From an uncultured Collinsella sp. (GTDB taxonomy: Bacteria; Actinomycetota; Coriobacteriia; Coriobacteriales; Coriobacteriaceae), in NCBI GenBank assembly GCA_900553705.1, contig USEK01000053.1:1-8515 (forward strand): a stretch of DNA of 8,515 bases, given 5' to 3'. The notes beneath the pieces were generated by a model. The model saw only the letters and a list, made by a program, of their open reading frames with translations, searched no databases and was not told the origin of the DNA. Shown piece after piece: positions 1 through 6,200 of the stretch (position 1 is the first letter of the stretch; each line of letters starts with the position of its first letter). Both the position numbers and the translations under genes were made by a program.

Positions 1-13
1 GTATAAGAGACAG
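1..13 (+). other. Residual Tn5/Nextera mosaic-end adapter
   Basis: The window opens with GTATAAGAGACAG, identical to the last 13 bases of the 19-bp Tn5 mosaic end used in Nextera libraries. The SmpB reading frame becomes convincing only from base 14, immediately after it. This is untrimmed library adapter at a contig end, not genomic sequence and not a natural transposon. Confidence 0.93.
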
Positions 14-234
14 GTCTGCTGCTGCACCGCAAGGAGATCGACTTTCTTGACGGCAAACTTCGCAACCGTGGTTATGCGCTGGTTCCGTTGGAGCTCTACT
101 TTAATACCGACGGCCGCGTAAAGCTGCTGCTGGGTCTGGGTCGCGGCAAGAAGCTCTACGACAAGCGCGAGGACATGGCCAAGCGTGATGTCCAACGCGA
201 GATCGACCGCGCCCTCAAAGAGCGCAACCGCTAG
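14..234 (+). CDS. smpB: SsrA-binding protein SmpB, C-terminal part
   Basis: Partial gene: the 5' part is missing because the contig starts here. The 72 complete residues run from LLLHRKEID to the stop at 232-234. SmpB binds tmRNA (SsrA) and delivers it to stalled ribosomes for trans-translation in the cytoplasm. Seen in the sequence: the OB-fold segment with the LVPLELYF strand, the GRVKLLLGLGRGKK strand and turn, and the KKLYDKRE signature just before the C-terminal tail, which is basic and helical (EIDRALKERNR) as in the family. The length fits roughly the second half of a ~155-residue SmpB. No tmRNA gene fits in the ~200 nt between this stop and the next gene. The first codon is split by the adapter; the remaining GT is compatible with an Arg codon before LLLHRKE. 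Confidence 0.93.
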
Positions 235-247
235 ACACTCTGTATAA

Positions 248-312
248 GTTGCGGTGGAATACGGACTGTTTTGCCTGTTTGAGGGGCTATTCAGTCCCTA
301 TTTCACCGCAAC
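248..312. repeat. Long imperfect palindrome (21-bp arms)
   Basis: The left arm 248-268 (starts GTTGCGGTG, ends GGACTG) pairs with the right arm 292-312 (starts CAGTCC, ends CACCGCAAC). Of 21 positions 19 are complementary, with mismatches at 257 and 262. The loop is 269-291 (23 nt). It lies between smpB and the terminator at 356-389, so it could form a hairpin in the smpB 3' UTR. It has no T-tract of its own and its arms are unlike the other hairpin family in this window. It may be a dispersed palindromic element or an mRNA-stability stem. Confidence 0.7.
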
Positions 313-355
313 TGCGGACGTCTCATCTTTCTTACTGTTCTGACACATATGTCTC

Positions 356-389
356 AAAGGCGGCGTCCGTTATGGGTGCCGCCTTTTTT
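356..389 (+). terminator. Rho-independent terminator after smpB
   Basis: The left arm AAAGGCGGC (356-364) is perfectly complementary to GCCGCCTTT (378-386), with a 13-nt loop, and the right arm runs into a six-T tract at 384-389. It is placed to end the smpB transcript 120 nt after its stop. The flavoprotein gene starts 51 nt later, so that gene either has its own promoter in the short gap or depends on readthrough. Confidence 0.85.
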
Positions 390-440
390 GTGGGTACATA
401 CATCCATGAGGTTCCAACCCGAGCTAGGGGAGTGATCGTT

Positions 441-944
441 ATGGACAAAACTGCGTTCTTTACCATGCCGAGCGGCCTGTACGTGGTGAGCTCCGCGGCA
501 GACGGGCTGCGTGCCGGCTGCGTTATCAACACAGCGGTGCAGGTGACGTCCGCCCCGCCGCGCATCTCGATTGCCGTGAACAAGGAAAATGTCACGTCTG
601 GCGTAATCGTATCGGCTAAGGCCTTTGCGCTGACCGTGATCGATCAGACCGCCGACATGCTCTATATCGGCAATTTTGGCTTCCGCACCAGCAGCGATTA
701 CGACAAGTTTGCCAAGTACGAGACCCACGAGACCACTCTGGGCATGCCCTATGTGCCCGAGCACGCGGCGGCGCTGTTTAGCTGCCGTCTGATTGATACC
801 GTGGATGTGGGCACGCACCTGCTCTTTATCGGCGAGGTGGAGGACGCCGAGCGCTTGAGCGGCGAGGCCCCGCTGACCTATGACTACTATCACAAGGTCT
901 TGAAGGGCAAGACGCCGCCCAAGGCTTCGTCGCATCAAGGCTAG
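441..944 (+). CDS. Flavin reductase-like (FMN-binding split barrel) flavoprotein
   Basis: This 167-aa protein belongs to the flavin-reductase-like family: cytoplasmic, FMN-binding, two-electron flavoproteins with a split-barrel fold. Visible signs are the N-terminal PSGLYVVSS strand, the conserved region around AGCVINTAVQVTSAPPRISIAVNK (about residues 29-52), the FGFRTSSDYDKF motif (about 78-89), and the late GTHLLFIGEV strand. The C-terminal YYHKVLKGKTPPKA segment is what I recall from the flavin domain of 'high-molecular-weight rubredoxins', where it leads into a fused rubredoxin. Here a separate rubredoxin gene follows 89 nt downstream, which supports a flavoprotein-rubredoxin electron shuttle. 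The ATG at 441 was chosen because a strong ribosome site (AGGGGAG, 426-432) precedes it and the family homology begins there; the upstream extension covers the terminator. The substrate and electron donor cannot be read from sequence. Confidence 0.85.
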   Translation: MDKTAFFTMPSGLYVVSSAADGLRAGCVINTAVQVTSAPPRISIAVNKENVTSGVIVSAKAFALTVIDQTADMLYIGNFGFRTSSDYDKFAKYETHETTLGMPYVPEHAAALFSCRLIDTVDVGTHLLFIGEVEDAERLSGEAPLTYDYYHKVLKGKTPPKASSHQG

Positions 945-961
945 AAATGTTCTAAAAATAC

Positions 962-989
962 TTGCATTATATTATTGAGAATCTATACT
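962..989 (+). promoter_or_regulatory. Probable promoter of the rubredoxin gene
   Basis: TTGCAT (962-967) and TATACT (984-989) are separated by 16 nt, close to the sigma-70 pattern. They lie in a strikingly AT-rich island (about 945-1000) inside GC-rich DNA, right after the flavoprotein stop. Transcription would begin near 996, giving a leader of ~35-40 nt before the rubredoxin ATG. This implies the rubredoxin can be expressed separately from the flavoprotein. Confidence 0.55.
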
Positions 990-1033
990 AATAAACGAAG
1001 TACATCACCAGTCGCGTTCGAGAGGAGAACATC

Positions 1034-1177
1034 ATGGCTGAGGAGAAGAAGACGTATAAGTTTGTGTGCACCGTTTGCGGTTACGAGGTTGAGGTCGACA
1101 CGCCCGAGCTGCCCGAGGATTACGTATGCCCGGTCTGCGGCGTCGGCCCCGATGAGTTTGAGCTCGTCGAGGAGTAA
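1034..1177 (+). CDS. Compact rubredoxin
   Basis: This 47-aa one-iron electron carrier is too short for ordinary ORF calling. Two CxxC knuckles, CTVCGY (Cys12, Cys15) and CPVCGVG (Cys32, Cys35), supply four Cys ligands for Fe(SCys)4, and the ending GPDEFE is typical of rubredoxins. The loop between the knuckles is only 16 residues; classical rubredoxins have about 29 and rubrerythrin tail domains about 12. The usual aromatic before the second knuckle is Tyr30 instead of Trp. The start is supported by AGAGGAG at 1021-1027, 6 nt before ATG. Acidic residues dominate, as expected for a soluble electron carrier. It follows the split-barrel flavoprotein, its likely redox partner, and is closed by the terminator at 1218-1254. 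Confidence 0.93.
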   Translation: MAEEKKTYKFVCTVCGYEVEVDTPELPEDYVCPVCGVGPDEFELVEE

Positions 1178-1217
1178 CTCGTAGACACACGGCGATTAGC
1201 CATACAGAGCTCTGTCC

Positions 1218-1254
1218 AAGGGCCCCGGTCGAATTCTCGGCCGGGGCCCTTTTC
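1218..1254 (+). terminator. Strong GC-rich terminator after rubredoxin
   Basis: AAGGGCCCCGG (1218-1228) is complementary to CCGGGGCCCTT (1241-1251), with a 12-nt loop, followed by TTTTC. It lies 40 nt after the rubredoxin stop and is the best-formed terminator in the window. Read on the minus strand the T-run is very short, so it is a weak candidate for ending mntH transcripts. Confidence 0.88.
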
Positions 1255-1267
1255 TTCCGCCCCCAAG

Positions 1268-1293
1268 GGATCACGGCTGCTGTTAGCTGATCC
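1268..1293. repeat. Small inverted repeat
   Basis: GGATCA (1268-1273) is matched by TGATCC (1288-1293), with a further GCT/AGC pairing inside (1276-1278 with 1285-1287) after a two-base bulge on the left. A short imperfect hairpin is possible between the rubredoxin terminator and the hairpin array. It may be chance. Confidence 0.3.
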
Positions 1294-1315
1294 TGTCTGT
1301 CGTGAGTCCGGCCGA

Positions 1316-1384
1316 CCGTTTGTCTTAATCTGTAACATCTAGCAGTGAAAACGGGGTCTACGTGTTACAGATTGAGACAAACGG
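1316..1384 (+). repeat. Hairpin repeat unit A (array 1)
   Basis: The arms 1316-1337 and 1363-1384 are complementary over 22 bp with one T-G wobble (1326/1374). The core is ATCTGTAACA with its complement TGTTACAGAT. The loop contains GAAAACGGGGTCTA, related to the loops of the other units. This is the first unit of array 1, in the convergent region between rubredoxin and mntH; the core begins at 1328. Confidence 0.9.
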
Positions 1385-1402
1385 AGCTGTCCCTCGGAAT
1401 GA

Positions 1403-1457
1403 TCTCGATCTGTAACATCTAGACATCAAAAGCGGGTTTAGATGTTACAGATCGAGA
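1403..1457 (+). repeat. Hairpin repeat unit B (array 1)
   Basis: The arms 1403-1421 and 1439-1457 are perfectly complementary over 19 bp, with a loop containing CAAAAGCGGGTT. The ATCTGTAACA core begins at 1408, exactly 80 nt after that of unit A. The unit ends 28 nt from the mntH stop codon, so it lies in or just past the 3' end of the mntH transcript. No T-tract follows on either strand. Confidence 0.9.
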
Positions 1458-1485
1458 CGTTTGACTGGGTGGACATGCGGCCTCG

Positions 1486-2742
1486 TTACATCCCTGTCAA
1501 CAACACGACATCGAGAATCGTCACGATGACGCCGATCCCTACGAGCAGCGCGTTGAGCGGGCGCGAGTTGGCGTATTTGCCCATAACGCGGGGCGAACTG
1601 GTGAGTCGTATGAGCACAAAGACCGTAATCGGCAACTGAAGCGACAACAGCGCCTGACTCCAGATGAGACCCTCAAAAGGATTCGGGACGATCAGGCACG
1701 CCGCCACTGCGCCGACGAAACAGACCGCCACTCCAATCGATGAGTGCCGGTCGTGGATGTCGTATTCCTCGTCGAACATGCCCGCGGTGATGGTGCCTGC
1801 CGCCATGCCTGCCGTCACACTACTCGAGAGGCCCGCAAACAGCAGCGCCACCGCAAAGATTGTCGAGCTTGCTGGGCCCAGAATGGGGGAGAGCGTGTCC
1901 GCTGCGACGGCGAGGTCGTCTACGACAATGCCGTGCGCAAAGAAGGTCGTTGCGGCCAGGATGACCATGGCCGAGTTGATTGCCCAGCCCACGCCCATCG
2001 AAAAGAGCGTGTCGAAGAGCTCATAGCGCAGACGCTCTTCGATAACCTGCTCGCCTTGGCCTTCGAAGTGCATGGATTGGATGACCTCGGAGTGCAGGAA
2101 GAGGTTGTGGGGCATAACGACCGCGCCTAGGACACTTACGATAATCGCGGCCGAGCCGGTGGGCATACTGGGTGTGATCCAGCTTGCGGCGGCCTGCGGC
2201 CAGTCGACCTTGACCAGCGTAAGCTCAGCCAAAAGCGAGAGTCCTACCACGCCTACGAAGGCGATGATCCATCGCTCGGCGCGCTTGTAGGAGCTCGTCA
2301 TGAGCATCGCCATCGATACTGCCGCCACGATGACGCAGCCCGCGCGCACGGGCAGCCCAAAGAGCATTTGAAGGGCAATCGCGCCACCCAGGACTTCGGC
2401 CATGGCGGTGGCGATGGTCGCGAGATAGGCGCTGGCGAGTACTGCGCGTCCCACGATGCGGGGGAGGTAGCGTGTCGTGGCCTCGGCAAGACAGGTGCCC
2501 GTGGCGATGCCCAAGTGCGCCGCGTTGTGCTGCAGCACGATGAGCATGATCGTGGACAGCGTGACGATCCACAGCAGCGCGTAGCCAAACTGCGAGCCGG
2601 CGGCCATGTTGGAGGCCCAGTTGCCCGGGTCGATAAAGCCGACGGTCACGAGCAACCCGGGGCCGATATGCCGCGCAATGTCTAGGCCTCCGTGACCACC
2701 GGTGCGCCGGGAACCAAAGTGTTGTTTGAGATGGTTGAGCAT
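1486..2742 (-). CDS. mntH: Nramp-family Mn2+/Fe2+ transporter
   Basis: This 418-aa integral membrane protein has about eleven hydrophobic segments and should be a proton-coupled divalent metal importer of the inner membrane. The family's metal-binding motifs are both present: DPGN in TM1 (Asp38-Asn41) within VGFIDPGNWASNMAAGSQFG, and the MPH motif in TM6 (Met210-His212, VVMPHNLFLHSEV). The Met of the MPH motif argues for transition-metal (Mn/Fe) rather than Mg/Al-type Nramp relatives. The length is normal for bacterial Nramp. I chose the ATG at 2742 because AGGAG lies 6 nt upstream; a longer frame to 2778 starts only with TTG and adds 12 residues that do not look like the family. The gene is alone on its strand, diverges from gltB, and is bracketed by the two hairpin arrays. 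A metalloregulator-like operator lies about 60 nt upstream of the start. Confidence 0.93.
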   Translation of the reverse strand: MLNHLKQHFGSRRTGGHGGLDIARHIGPGLLVTVGFIDPGNWASNMAAGSQFGYALLWIVTLSTIMLIVLQHNAAHLGIATGTCLAEATTRYLPRIVGRAVLASAYLATIATAMAEVLGGAIALQMLFGLPVRAGCVIVAAVSMAMLMTSSYKRAERWIIAFVGVVGLSLLAELTLVKVDWPQAAASWITPSMPTGSAAIIVSVLGAVVMPHNLFLHSEVIQSMHFEGQGEQVIEERLRYELFDTLFSMGVGWAINSAMVILAATTFFAHGIVVDDLAVAADTLSPILGPASSTIFAVALLFAGLSSSVTAGMAAGTITAGMFDEEYDIHDRHSSIGVAVCFVGAVAACLIVPNPFEGLIWSQALLSLQLPITVFVLIRLTSSPRVMGKYANSRPLNALLVGIGVIVTILDVVLLTGM

Positions 2743-2748
2743 GGTGCG

Positions 2749-2754
2749 CTCCTG
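2749..2754 (-). promoter_or_regulatory. Ribosome binding site fixing the mntH start
   Basis: On the minus strand CAGGAG (2754-2749) is followed by 6 nt and then the ATG at 2742. No comparable site precedes the alternative TTG at 2778, so this site decides the start. Confidence 0.75.
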
Positions 2755-2798
2755 TGTGCCGTTTGTTTGACGCCGCAAAGGATACCCGTTTTAGGCTC

Positions 2799-2822
2799 AA
2801 AAGTTAACTATGACTAACAAAA
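2799..2822. promoter_or_regulatory. Candidate DtxR/MntR-family operator of mntH
   Basis: AAAAGTTAACTATGACTAAC begins an AT-rich imperfect palindrome, GTTA-n8-TAAC at 2803-2818 flanked by A-runs. It resembles the AATTAACTTGACTTAATT type of site bound by Mn-responsive DtxR-family repressors such as ScaR/SloR. It lies 57-80 nt upstream of the mntH start. On the minus strand it overlaps a possible weak promoter (TTCAAA, 17 nt, then a CATAG-like -10), the position expected for Mn/Fe-dependent repression. The match is by eye and the regulator is not in this window. Confidence 0.45.
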
Positions 2823-2863
2823 TAGTTGTATTTGAATGGGGTGGGGAAAGGGGGTTGCCGAAA

Positions 2864-2922
2864 TGTCTTGATCTGTAACAACTGGGGATGGAAATTGGGT
2901 CTAGGTGTTACAGATCAAGACA
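2864..2922 (+). repeat. Hairpin repeat unit C (array 2)
   Basis: The arms 2864-2880 and 2906-2922 are perfectly complementary over 17 bp, with the loop containing GAAATTGGGTCTA. The core ATCTGTAACA begins at 2871. Like unit A, the first unit of the other array, its left edge reads TGTCTTRATCTG. It lies on the upstream side of mntH. Confidence 0.9.
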
Positions 2923-2945
2923 GGAAGAAATGGTCCTATGGAAAA

Positions 2946-3000
2946 TCTCGATCTGTAACAGCTGACCGCCAAAACTGACCCTTCGTGTTACAGATTGAGA
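2946..3000 (+). repeat. Hairpin repeat unit D (array 2)
   Basis: The arms 2946-2960 and 2986-3000 pair over 15 bp with one G-T wobble (2950/2996). The core begins at 2951, exactly 80 nt after unit C. The loop (CAAAACTGACCCTT) is the most diverged of the five but keeps the AAA run and spacing. Confidence 0.88.
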
Positions 3001-3020
3001 CATTCGGAACCGTCTCTCGA

Positions 3021-3085
3021 AAACATCTCAATCTGTAACAGTTAGTCGTCGAAATTGGGTCTTACTGTTACAGATTGAGATGTTT
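3021..3085 (+). repeat. Hairpin repeat unit E (array 2)
   Basis: The arms 3021-3042 and 3064-3085 are perfectly complementary over 22 bp, the best in the window. The 21-nt loop contains GAAATTGGGTCTT. The core begins at 3031, exactly 80 nt after unit D. The right flank GAGATGTTTGA matches GAGACGTTTGA after unit B, the last unit of the other array. Confidence 0.9.
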
Positions 3086-3097
3086 GAAGCAGTGAGC

Positions 3098-3172
3098 TTA
3101 CAGGCCGAACTTGGGGCCTATGTTGTCGCCCTTGAGGTCGGCGGTGTCCACTCGTAGGATGCGCGTTACGCG
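3098..3172 (-). pseudogene. Possible 3'-end remnant of a minus-strand gene
   Basis: Read on the minus strand, 24 codons ending RVDTADLKGDNIGPKFGL then TAA have the codon bias of the neighbouring real genes (GAC, AAG, TTC, GGC, CTG). There is no start codon; the frame meets a TGA upstream within the gltB leader, leaving no room for a whole gene. It may be the scar of a deleted or displaced gene beside the hairpin array, or chance. I do not recognise the peptide. Confidence 0.25.
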
Positions 3173-3196
3173 ATTGTTTCGAAACGGGCGGGAAAC
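3165..3196. promoter_or_regulatory. GlnR-like box set upstream of gltB
   Basis: GTTAC (3165) is followed after 6 nt by GTTTC (3176), which abuts GAAAC (3181), and after 6 nt another GAAAC (3192). The two halves each have the 11-bp GTNAC/GAAAC-n6-GAAAC spacing known for actinobacterial GlnR sites, and the centre is a perfect GTTTCGAAAC palindrome. It lies 70-101 nt upstream of the gltB start, a fitting place for nitrogen control. Whether this organism has a GlnR is unknown, and the -35/-10 of gltB is not clear. Confidence 0.3.
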
Positions 3197-3265
3197 ACAA
3201 CGGGCCGGCGATGCTCCTAGTATGCCTATTCAACTGACTGTCTAAATATCTAGGGGAGGATCGCG

Positions 3266-6200
3266 ATGCAGGCAGATTCCGCTCAGCAGCAGGGCCTTTA
3301 TCGCCCCGAATTCGACCACGATGCATGTGGCATCGGCGCGCTTGCCGATATCAACGGCGAGCGCCATCACCAGATCCTGGACGATGCGCTGTCCATTCTG
3401 GTCAACTTGGAGCACCGCGGCGGCACCGGACTCGAGAAGAACACCGGCGACGGCGCTGGCATCCTGTTCCAGGTTCCGCATCACTTTTTCCGTAAAGAGG
3501 CTCAAAAGTGCGGCCAGATTCTGCCGGCAGAGGGCGACTATGGCGTGGCCATGCTGTTCTTTCCGCAGGACGACAAGGGCGTAGAGGATGCCCGCCGCGT
3601 GTTTGAGGAAGGCTGTGCCGAGGCCGGCGTGCCGCTGCTCTTTTGGCGCGAGGTGCCGGTCGACCCGCACGATCTGGGCGAGACGGCCCGCGCCTGCATG
3701 CCTACTATCCTGCAGGCCTTCCTGGGCCGTCCGGACGACACGCCCGCCGGCGATGCCTTCGAGCGTCGCCTGTACGTGTGCCGCCGCACCATCGAGAAGA
3801 AGGCCGACGCCGAGTTTGCCCTGCGCGACAAGATCTTCTATGTGTGCTCCATGAGCTCGCGCACCATCGTGTACAAGGGCATGCTGGTCGCCACGCAGAT
3901 GCGTCGCTTCTTCATCGACCTCAACGACGCCGCCGTCAAGACGGCCGTGGCGCTCGTCCACTCGCGCTACTCCACCAACACCACGCCCAGTTGGGAGCGC
4001 GCGCACCCCAACCGCTTTATCATCCACAACGGCGAGATCAACACCCTCAAGGGTAACGTCAACTGGATTCGCGCCCGCGAACCCAACCTGTACAGCCCCG
4101 TGCTGCAGCACGATCTTGAGCGCGTGATGCCCATCATCAACCGCGAGGGTTCCGACTCCGCGATTCTGGACAATGTGCTCGAGTTTTTGGTCATGAACGG
4201 TCGCCCGCTTACACGTGCCGCGTCCATGCTGCTGCCCGAGCCGTGGGACCACAACGACAATCTGAGCGAGGAGCGCCGCGCCTACGACGCCTACCAGTCA
4301 ATGCTCATGGAGCCGTGGGACGGCCCGGCCGCCATCGCCTTTACCGACGGCCGCACCCTGGGTGCTGCTCTCGACCGTAACGGCCTGCGTCCCGCCCGCT
4401 ACTATGTGACGCGCGACGGTCGCTTTATGCTGGCAAGCGAGGTGGGCACCATCGAGGTGAGCCCCGAGAACATCCTGACGAGCGGCTGTCTGGGGCCGGG
4501 CCAGATGCTCGAGGTCGACTTTGCCCGCGGCCGCGTGATCTACAACGACGAGCTGCGCGCCCGCTATGCCAAGGAAAAGCCCTACCGTGATTGGATTGCC
4601 GAGGAGACGCTGACCGTTGCCGCGCTTGATGAGCCCGTTGCGGCAACGCCCGCCGAGGACGCCGAGGTGCCCGCCGCCGTGCGTATGGCCAAGCTCGGCT
4701 ACCACTGGGATGACGTCGACGAGGTCGTGCGTCCCATGGCCCAGCAGGGCAAGGCCCCGCTCGCCTCGATGGGCATCGATGCGCCGCTGGCCTGCCTGTC
4801 CAAGAAGACGCGTTCGTTCTTTGACTACTTCTATCAGCTGTTCGCCCAGGTCACGAACCCGCCCATCGATGCCCTGCGCGAGCACATGGTGACTTCGACC
4901 ACGCTCTACCTGGGCAACCACGGCAACCTGCTCGAGGACTCCCGTACGGCCTGCCAGCTGGTGCGCCTGGAGCGCCCGTTGCTCAACGAGGAGGAGTTCG
5001 AGCGTATCTGCGCCATCGACCGCGTGGGCTTTAAGACTCGTCGCTTCCGTGCCGTCTACCGCCGCGATGCCGGCGAGGGCGCGCTGCAGGCTGCGCTCAA
5101 GCAGCTTGCCGAGGACGTTGAGGCTGCGGTCCGCGACGGCGTGAACATCGTGGTGTTGAGCGATCGTGCCGCTGCGGGCGAGGTGCCCGTGTCGTCGCTG
5201 CTCGCCGTGGGCTGCGTGCACAATCACCTGATCCGCGCCGGCGTGCGTACCTTTGCCGATATCGTGGTGGAGTGCGGCGACGCCGTGTCCCCGCATGACT
5301 TTGCGGCACTGGTGGGCTACTCCGCGAGCGGCATCTATCCGTACAACGCACATGCGTGCATCCGCGATCTGGCGGCATGCGGCGATTTGGACGTGACGGC
5401 CGAGCAGGGTATCGCCAACTACAACAAGGCTGCGACCGCCGGCATCGTCTCCATCATGTCCAAGATGGGCATCTCTACGGTGCAGAGCTACCATTCGGCG
5501 CAGATCTTCGAGGCCGTGGGCTTTACGCCGGAGTTCGTCAACGCGTACTTCGCCGGCACGGTGAGCCGTGTGGGCGGTATGGGTGTCGAGGACGTTGAGC
5601 GCGAGCAAAACGAGCGCTACGACGCCGCGCTCGCCATCCTTAAGAGTCCAGCTCCCGATCAGCTGCCCACACTGGGCCTGACCAAGTGGCGCCCGCTCGG
5701 CGGCGAGGATCACCTGATCGATCCGCAGACTGTCTACTTGCTGCAGACCGCCTGCCGTGAGGACAGCTACGACACCTTTAAGGAGTACAGCGACCGCCTG
5801 CACCGCACCGGCCGTGCCGTGCGCCTGCGCGACTTGCTCGACTTTGATGCCAGCGGCCGCACTCCGGTGGCGCTCGACGAGGTGGAGCCTGCGTTCAACA
5901 TCGTCCGCCGCTTTAACACCGGCGCCATGTCGTATGGCTCCATCAGCAAAGAGGCGCACGAGTGCATGGCTATCGCCATGAACCGCCTGCATGGCCGTTC
6001 CAACTCGGGCGAGGGCGGCGAGGACCCGCGTCGTGAGACCCCGCTGGCCAACGGTGACTCCAAGAACTCCGCGATCAAGCAGGTGGCAAGTGCGCGCTTC
6101 GGCGTGACGAGCCGCTACCTTTGCAGTGCCTTCGAGATTCAGATTAAGATGGCCCAGGGCGCCAAGCCCGGCGAGGGCGGCCACCTGCCCGGCAAGAAGG

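Noticed and set aside
249..440. Upstream extension of the flavoprotein frame to 249
   Set aside because: The extra 64 residues would be encoded by the palindrome and terminator. The ATG at 441 has a good ribosome site and begins where family similarity begins.
235..440. tmRNA (ssrA) after smpB
   Set aside because: The gap is too short for a ~350-nt tmRNA, and no tag-peptide reading frame or tRNA-like end is visible.
975..1184. 69-codon frame overlapping the rubredoxin gene
   Set aside because: It is the wrong frame, with an Arg/Ser-rich translation. The rubredoxin frame has four cysteine ligands and its own ribosome site.
2743..2778. Longer mntH starting at 2778
   Set aside because: It would use TTG without a ribosome site. 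The ATG at 2742 has AGGAG at the right distance.
1316..3085. Hairpin units as terminators, CRISPR repeats or integron attC sites
   Set aside because: No T-tract follows any unit on either strand. There are no variable spacers of CRISPR length; the 23-nt spacers are themselves related. The arm ends do not match the RYYYAAC/GTTRRRY pattern of attC, and there is no integrase or cas gene.
3042..3326. 94-codon minus-strand frame across array 2 and the gltB start
   Set aside because: It covers the hairpin and the gltB leader, its peptide is Arg/Pro/Ser-rich, and it has no ribosome site at its start.
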